Assembly (NCBI GenBank): GCA_051653625.1
Contig: JBOFWM010000003.1
Coordinates: 1-5,608, forward strand
Length of the DNA: 5,608 nt
From: SFDP01 sp051653625
GTDB lineage: Bacteria > Bacillota > Clostridia > Lachnospirales > Lachnospiraceae
Direction: 5' to 3'
Position 1 is the first letter of the stretch; each line of letters starts with the position of its first letter. The translations under genes and the position numbers were made by a program. A model generated the notes under the pieces. The model did not search any database. It was not told the origin of the DNA and saw only the letters and a program-made list of their open reading frames with translations. Below, in pieces: positions 5,441 to 5,608 of this stretch.

Positions 5441-5469
5441 TTGGAAGATTGGTTTAATTGTAGTATAAT
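5441..5469 (+). promoter_or_regulatory. Good sigma-A-type promoter
   Basis: TTGGAA (5441-5446, four of six matches to TTGACA) is followed by a 17-nt spacer and a perfect TATAAT (5464-5469). This is the best promoter I can see in the window. Transcription would begin near 5474-5477 and meet the strong terminator at 5520-5556. Confidence 0.6.
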
Positions 5470-5473
5470 ACCT

Positions 5474-5556
5474 GTCTTTGGTATCAGACATTAAAACATG
5501 GTGATAACTATTTAAAAATAAAAGCTGTTGCAAAATTTGCAGCAGCTTTTGTCTTT
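5474..5556 (+). ncRNA. Candidate small RNA or attenuated leader of about 80 nt
   Basis: A good promoter lies just upstream and a strong intrinsic terminator at the end, with no convincing reading frame between; the only ATG frame gives five residues. A small 5' hairpin is possible (TGTCT 5473-5477 with AGACA 5486-5490), although the start site could remove its first base. The transcript could be an independent small RNA, or the prematurely ended leader of a gene to the right of the window. I recognise no known RNA family. Confidence 0.35.
5520..5556 (+). terminator. Strong intrinsic terminator
   Basis: Positions 5520-5533 (AAAAGCTGTTGCAA) pair with 5537-5550 as 14 consecutive pairs with one G-U wobble (5528 with 5542) and a 3-nt loop. 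The stem ends in TTTT and is followed by GTCTTT. The A-tract at the 5' side means it could also work on the opposite strand. Confidence 0.85.
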
Positions 5557-5608
5557 AAAATTTATAATTCATGATGGATTTGATTTGTGTTTCGCTAAGG
5601 TAATAATT

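Noticed and set aside
5400..5468. 22-codon frame starting MNISKEE
   Set aside because: It has only a weak upstream site and overlaps the promoter at 5441-5469; too short to support.

Overview
The window looks like chromosomal DNA of a low-GC Gram-positive anaerobe, most likely a Lachnospiraceae-type member of the Clostridia. The DNA is A+T-rich, start codons sit 7-10 nt behind strong AGGAGG-type ribosome binding sites, two Sec signal peptides are of Gram-positive type, and there is a clostridial AgrD-like peptide gene. All credible genes are on the + strand. No transposase, integrase, CRISPR array, rRNA or tRNA was seen.

Layout: 1-160 is non-coding apart from a hairpin at 111-143. 161-313 encodes a 50-residue AgrD-type cyclic-autoinducer precursor with the core CMGIF followed by HQPKRP. 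409-570 is a 53-residue unknown protein that overlaps the next gene. 549-1094 is a 181-residue unknown protein. 1220-2134 is a 304-residue secreted protein. 2143-3174 is a 343-residue protein (DUF4885-like, tentative). 3257-3802 is a 181-residue protein with a charged coiled-coil tail (DUF6033-like, tentative). 3848-4387 is a second secreted protein of 179 residues. 4527-5211/5213 is a 228-residue unknown protein. 5214-5608 holds no protein gene that I can support, but has a hairpin, a good promoter and a strong terminator that together could define a small RNA of about 80 nt.

The genes look like an accessory cluster of one orphan signalling peptide, two Sec-exported proteins and four proteins without signal peptides whose N-termini are unusually rich in Asn, Tyr, Thr and Ser. 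No AgrB protease, AgrC kinase or AgrA regulator lies in the window. Two intergenic gaps (1137-1208 and 3176-3244) carry copies of the same element, which still encodes a conserved peptide centred on ERNPTG-x-IVGRTP. These look like remnants of a gene tail and suggest that the cluster grew by duplication and loss of related cassettes. No function is established for the proteins other than the AgrD-like peptide, and the joint role of the cluster is inference.
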